This document shows positions 58,301-60,000 of a stretch of DNA of 60,000 bases, piece after piece (the stretch's first letter is position 1; every line of letters begins with the position of its first letter). The notes below the pieces were generated by a model, which ran no database searches, was not told the DNA's origin, and was given only the letters and a program-made list of their open reading frames with translations. The stretch lies in the NCBI RefSeq assembly GCF_001949145.1, contig NW_019091384.1, positions 893,214 through 953,213 of the forward strand. The letters are read 5' to 3'. The translations under genes were made by a program, and so were the position numbers. This DNA comes from Acanthaster planci. Lineage: Eukaryota > Echinodermata > Asteroidea > Valvatida > Acanthasteridae.

Positions 58301-59687
58301 CTTTATTGTGAATGGCAGCAGGGAGATTTGAAAAGGAATATTTTTTATATAGCTACACAATCCCCAAATACACGATTTACATGTTTTGACACAGGAGAGC
58401 GTCTTAGATGCAAGGATGCAAGATTCCCTGGATGAGGCAGAAATGCCTAGTGAATGCCACACTCCTTGTTCAGCACACAGTGTCAGTGATCTAGCAGATC
58501 TTGTCATGAAGTTAGATGGATACACCCAGCGTCTTGAACGGCTTGCAGGAGACTCTGACTACAATGAAGAGGTGAAATTTTGTAAGGTATTCGGGATGTT
58601 GACATCCTTCAGGAATGCCAGTCTCCTGGCAAAAGCCTCATTTCAGGCTTCCATTTAAAATGTTGGGCTAATTTCCAGGTTTCAATAAGGAATATTGAGG
58701 CTTCTGCAGCCTTCTTTTCAGGCTCTGTACAAGAGCTTGCCTGGCGTCCCTGATCATTTAAAAGGGTTGGAATTGAAAGTAGCATTGGCAAAGGAAAATT
58801 GGTTAAATTTAATGGGGACATTTTCTTAGATGACTGTAGTTGGTCCATATGTGGCCAATTTAATTCGACAGCCTGTAACAATAGTCAAATTTTAGCCTGC
58901 TGATTTGCATAATATTCATTGGGCTAAATGAGCATAGTGTAGCATTAGATATGCAGATTTACATAAAGTAAATCCACTTTAGGACATTCACATGCTTAAT
59001 TTTAGATCAGGCTTATTTTAATCTGGTACAAATTCTTTTGTTGGTTCTGTTTTGTTTTTTTTCATCGAAAAATTTGCTTTTGAAATTGTCACTTTTTGTT
59101 AAAGTGGTTTCAATCCTAAAAAATGCAGAGGAAGCAGGAAAATCTTATTACAAGAGGGACTTTGTAAGATGTTGCCCGAAATGGTTAGAGATTTGTAAGG
59201 ACCTGGAAACACAAAGTCAGCACTTTTAACGAAAAGTGCTTTCCAGTGGGCCCAACATTCAGATACTGACCACGGTTGTTGAGGGTGATGTAAACGTTTT
59301 GTCACATCGTCGCAGTCAATTATTTGGGCTGTTTCTTTCAATGTCTAGGAAGATGAAACGTGGCTGAGAACAGTTGAGGAAATCAGGGCCAAACTTGTTC
59401 CCATCTCCGCATCTCCTACTTGTCATCTATCGATACTCGATTATCAGATGCCAAGGTTTCATCTCATCAAAAAACAGTCCAAGACGTCGGGAGCACAGAC
59501 TGCCCGCGTTAAACCCTCCAGTGCAGTTCACATTCAGGATGAGATTGCGAGACTGTCAGAGGTTGTTGACGGACTCAAAGAGGAGTTGGCATCACTAAGG
59601 AGCAGCCACCATGCCAGATTAGATGAGTTAGCATCAGTGCTCCCGGATTCTATCTGCATACCCCCAATGGGCCCTGCAAGGCAATGA
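52195..59687 (+). CDS. TEDC1: Tubulin epsilon and delta complex protein 1 (TEDC1) homologue, six coding exons
   Basis: TEDC1 (human C14orf80) binds TEDC2 with delta- and epsilon-tubulin at centrioles and is needed to keep triplet microtubules. The joined exons give about 440 residues, close to the human length. Diagnostic matches from memory of the human protein: NPEIFRQAKFNKPEA (32-46; human SPEIFRRAKFDRPEA), followed by LWSLLSSL, and GSRELLLALGWLLA (109-122; human GSRELLLALSWLLA), then a WLVGQYRMKIRRL segment and TFWRWM. The C-terminus (about 393-430) has coiled-coil heptads (DEIARLSEVVDGLKEELASL). Start: ATG at 52195, whose distance to the PEIFR motif fits the human N-terminus; the exon itself begins at 52181 after ...cttgtag, so a 5' UTR exon must lie upstream. 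Stop TGA at 59685-59687. Confidence 0.9.
52903..53070 (+). pseudogene. LINE reverse-transcriptase C-terminal remnant
   Basis: In one frame it reads LPRKPQVQLNWL, stop, SGVGCFAANVKSWGLADSDL, CACSEVQTWKHVLTGCDM. This matches the end of non-LTR retrotransposon ORF2 proteins (LR-x-GVG-x-F, WGLADS, then C-x-C...H...C). The in-frame TGA at 52942-52944 stands where Arg is expected. It sits in TEDC1 intron 1; flanking sequence is too decayed to extend it. Confidence 0.8.
54168..54650 (+). CDS. TEDC1: TEDC1 coding exon 2
   Basis: The acceptor is ...atctcag and the donor CACCAG|gttgga, which is weak. The 161 codons include VAPLWSLLSSLIS, SEGYRCHRFHRLP, GSRELLLALGWLLA, a charged helix (EEVLQLRKQREEEMKKI) and AWLVGQYRMKIRRLYLQQQE. 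Confidence 0.92.
54979..55077 (+). CDS. TEDC1: TEDC1 coding exon 3
   Basis: The acceptor is ...cttcatag and the donor AAG|gtcagt. It is phase 0 with 33 codons, including HLSPLEVFILRHAEYSKK; the human protein has a comparable HLSVTEAEMLR segment. Confidence 0.82.
55772..55858 (+). CDS. TEDC1: TEDC1 coding exon 4
   Basis: The acceptor is ...ttttacag and the donor ATG|gtgagt. It is phase 0 and encodes YQEILETQQARLRISLKWQN and EATFWRWM. Confidence 0.85.
56480..56649. mobile_element. Long-arm hairpin MITE in TEDC1 intron 4
   Basis: GGGCATTTCACTGTAGTGCG at the left pairs with the reverse complement of the right end (CGCACTATTGTGAATTGCCC). Arms of about 65 bases are nearly complementary; shared blocks include GCGCCTCCAAGAGTTTGCAA and GCGCGAAATCTGTCG. 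Central loop about 30 bases, total 170 bp, no coding capacity. Confidence 0.88.
58395..58571 (+). CDS. TEDC1: TEDC1 coding exon 5
   Basis: The acceptor is ...gacacag. It encodes ESVLDARMQDSLDEAEMPSE to LERLAGDSDYNEE. Two in-phase donors are possible, GAAGAG|gtgaaa (58571) or TGTAAG|gtattc (58586), the latter adding VKFCK. Confidence 0.78.
59349..59687 (+). CDS. TEDC1: TEDC1 coding exon 6 and stop
   Basis: The acceptor is ...atgtctag. It encodes EDETWLRTVEEIRAKLVPIS, a basic linker, the coiled coil and the end PDSICIPPMGPARQ. I see no AATAAA before the window ends, so the 3' UTR probably continues beyond it. Confidence 0.88.
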   Translation, partial: EDETWLRTVEEIRAKLVPISASPTCHLSILDYQMPRFHLIKKQSKTSGAQTARVKPSSAVHIQDEIARLSEVVDGLKEELASLRSSHHARLDELASVLPDSICIPPMGPARQ

Positions 59688-60000
59688 TGCAAATGGAGGA
59701 TAGACAGACTTGGAGAAGAAGATTCATGTTATGATTAACCTTTTGTGCCCATGTGTAGTTCCTAACTACCTCTGTTTATCTACCCACGGAGCATTAACTG
59801 CTCTCCCACCAGTCACATAATCAATTCAGGGAAATTTACAAAGTCTTTCTTTGTAGTGCATGCCTGCAGCCACACACAGCAAGACAAATTTATCATTTTT
59901 GACACTCGAATTTACATGACCCAGACAGTACAATTCCTGCAGTGCCCACTGCTGTACTGTATTCAAACTAGGTTATTGAGGTGGTGCGTTCCAGTCCTGC

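Noticed and set aside
59038-59229. Frame between TEDC1 exons 5 and 6
   Set aside because: Exons 5 and 6 already join in phase 0, and no donor/acceptor pair with a conserved sequence supports inclusion.

Overview
This is an animal nuclear genomic window. Its genes are split into many short exons with GT-AG introns of roughly 0.3-7 kb. It is AT-rich and carries short inverted-repeat transposons, a LINE remnant and simple repeats; a 115-base run of N shows it comes from a draft assembly. Retention of a TPC3-type two-pore channel, together with frequent TAGGCCTA and TACATGTA words, suggests an invertebrate deuterostome. Echinoderm or hemichordate seems likeliest and amphioxus is possible; this is inference. 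Coordinates were counted by hand and may be off by a base or two.

Layout. (1) 1-17044, + strand: the 3' sixteen coding exons of a two-pore channel gene, best matched to TPC3. It enters domain I at about S2 and runs to the stop codon at 16389; S1 and the N-terminus lie left of the window. All exon phases join into one 689-residue frame. One intron (11825-12698) is an AT-AC minor-spliceosome (U12) intron, and the I-II linker has an EF-hand loop with all canonical ligands. (2) About 17.0-30.0 kb: no gene I can support; a GC-richer stretch with the sequence gap, hairpins and several non-autonomous DNA transposons. (3) 30056-44470, - strand: a complete four-exon TWIK-type two-pore-domain K+ channel gene (about 317 aa). 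Its largest intron holds a tRNA-like Pol III unit between two 85-bp direct repeats and a 33-bp minisatellite. (4) About 44.5-52.2 kb: repeats, including two hAT-like elements with target-site duplications, and presumably the unseen 5' UTR of the next gene. (5) 52195-59687, + strand: a complete TEDC1 homologue (six coding exons, about 440 aa), a partner of delta- and epsilon-tubulin in centriole triplet-microtubule maintenance.

The genes are unrelated in pathway: an endolysosomal or plasma-membrane cation channel, a background K+ channel and a centriole protein. I see no operon-like logic, no CRISPR array, no virus and no clearly new multi-gene system. The points most worth following are the U12 intron just behind the domain II selectivity filter, the intact EF-hand of the TPC, the Phe at the TWIK hydrophobic-cuff position, the tRNA-like unit, and the hAT-like family with two different perfect 8-bp target duplications.
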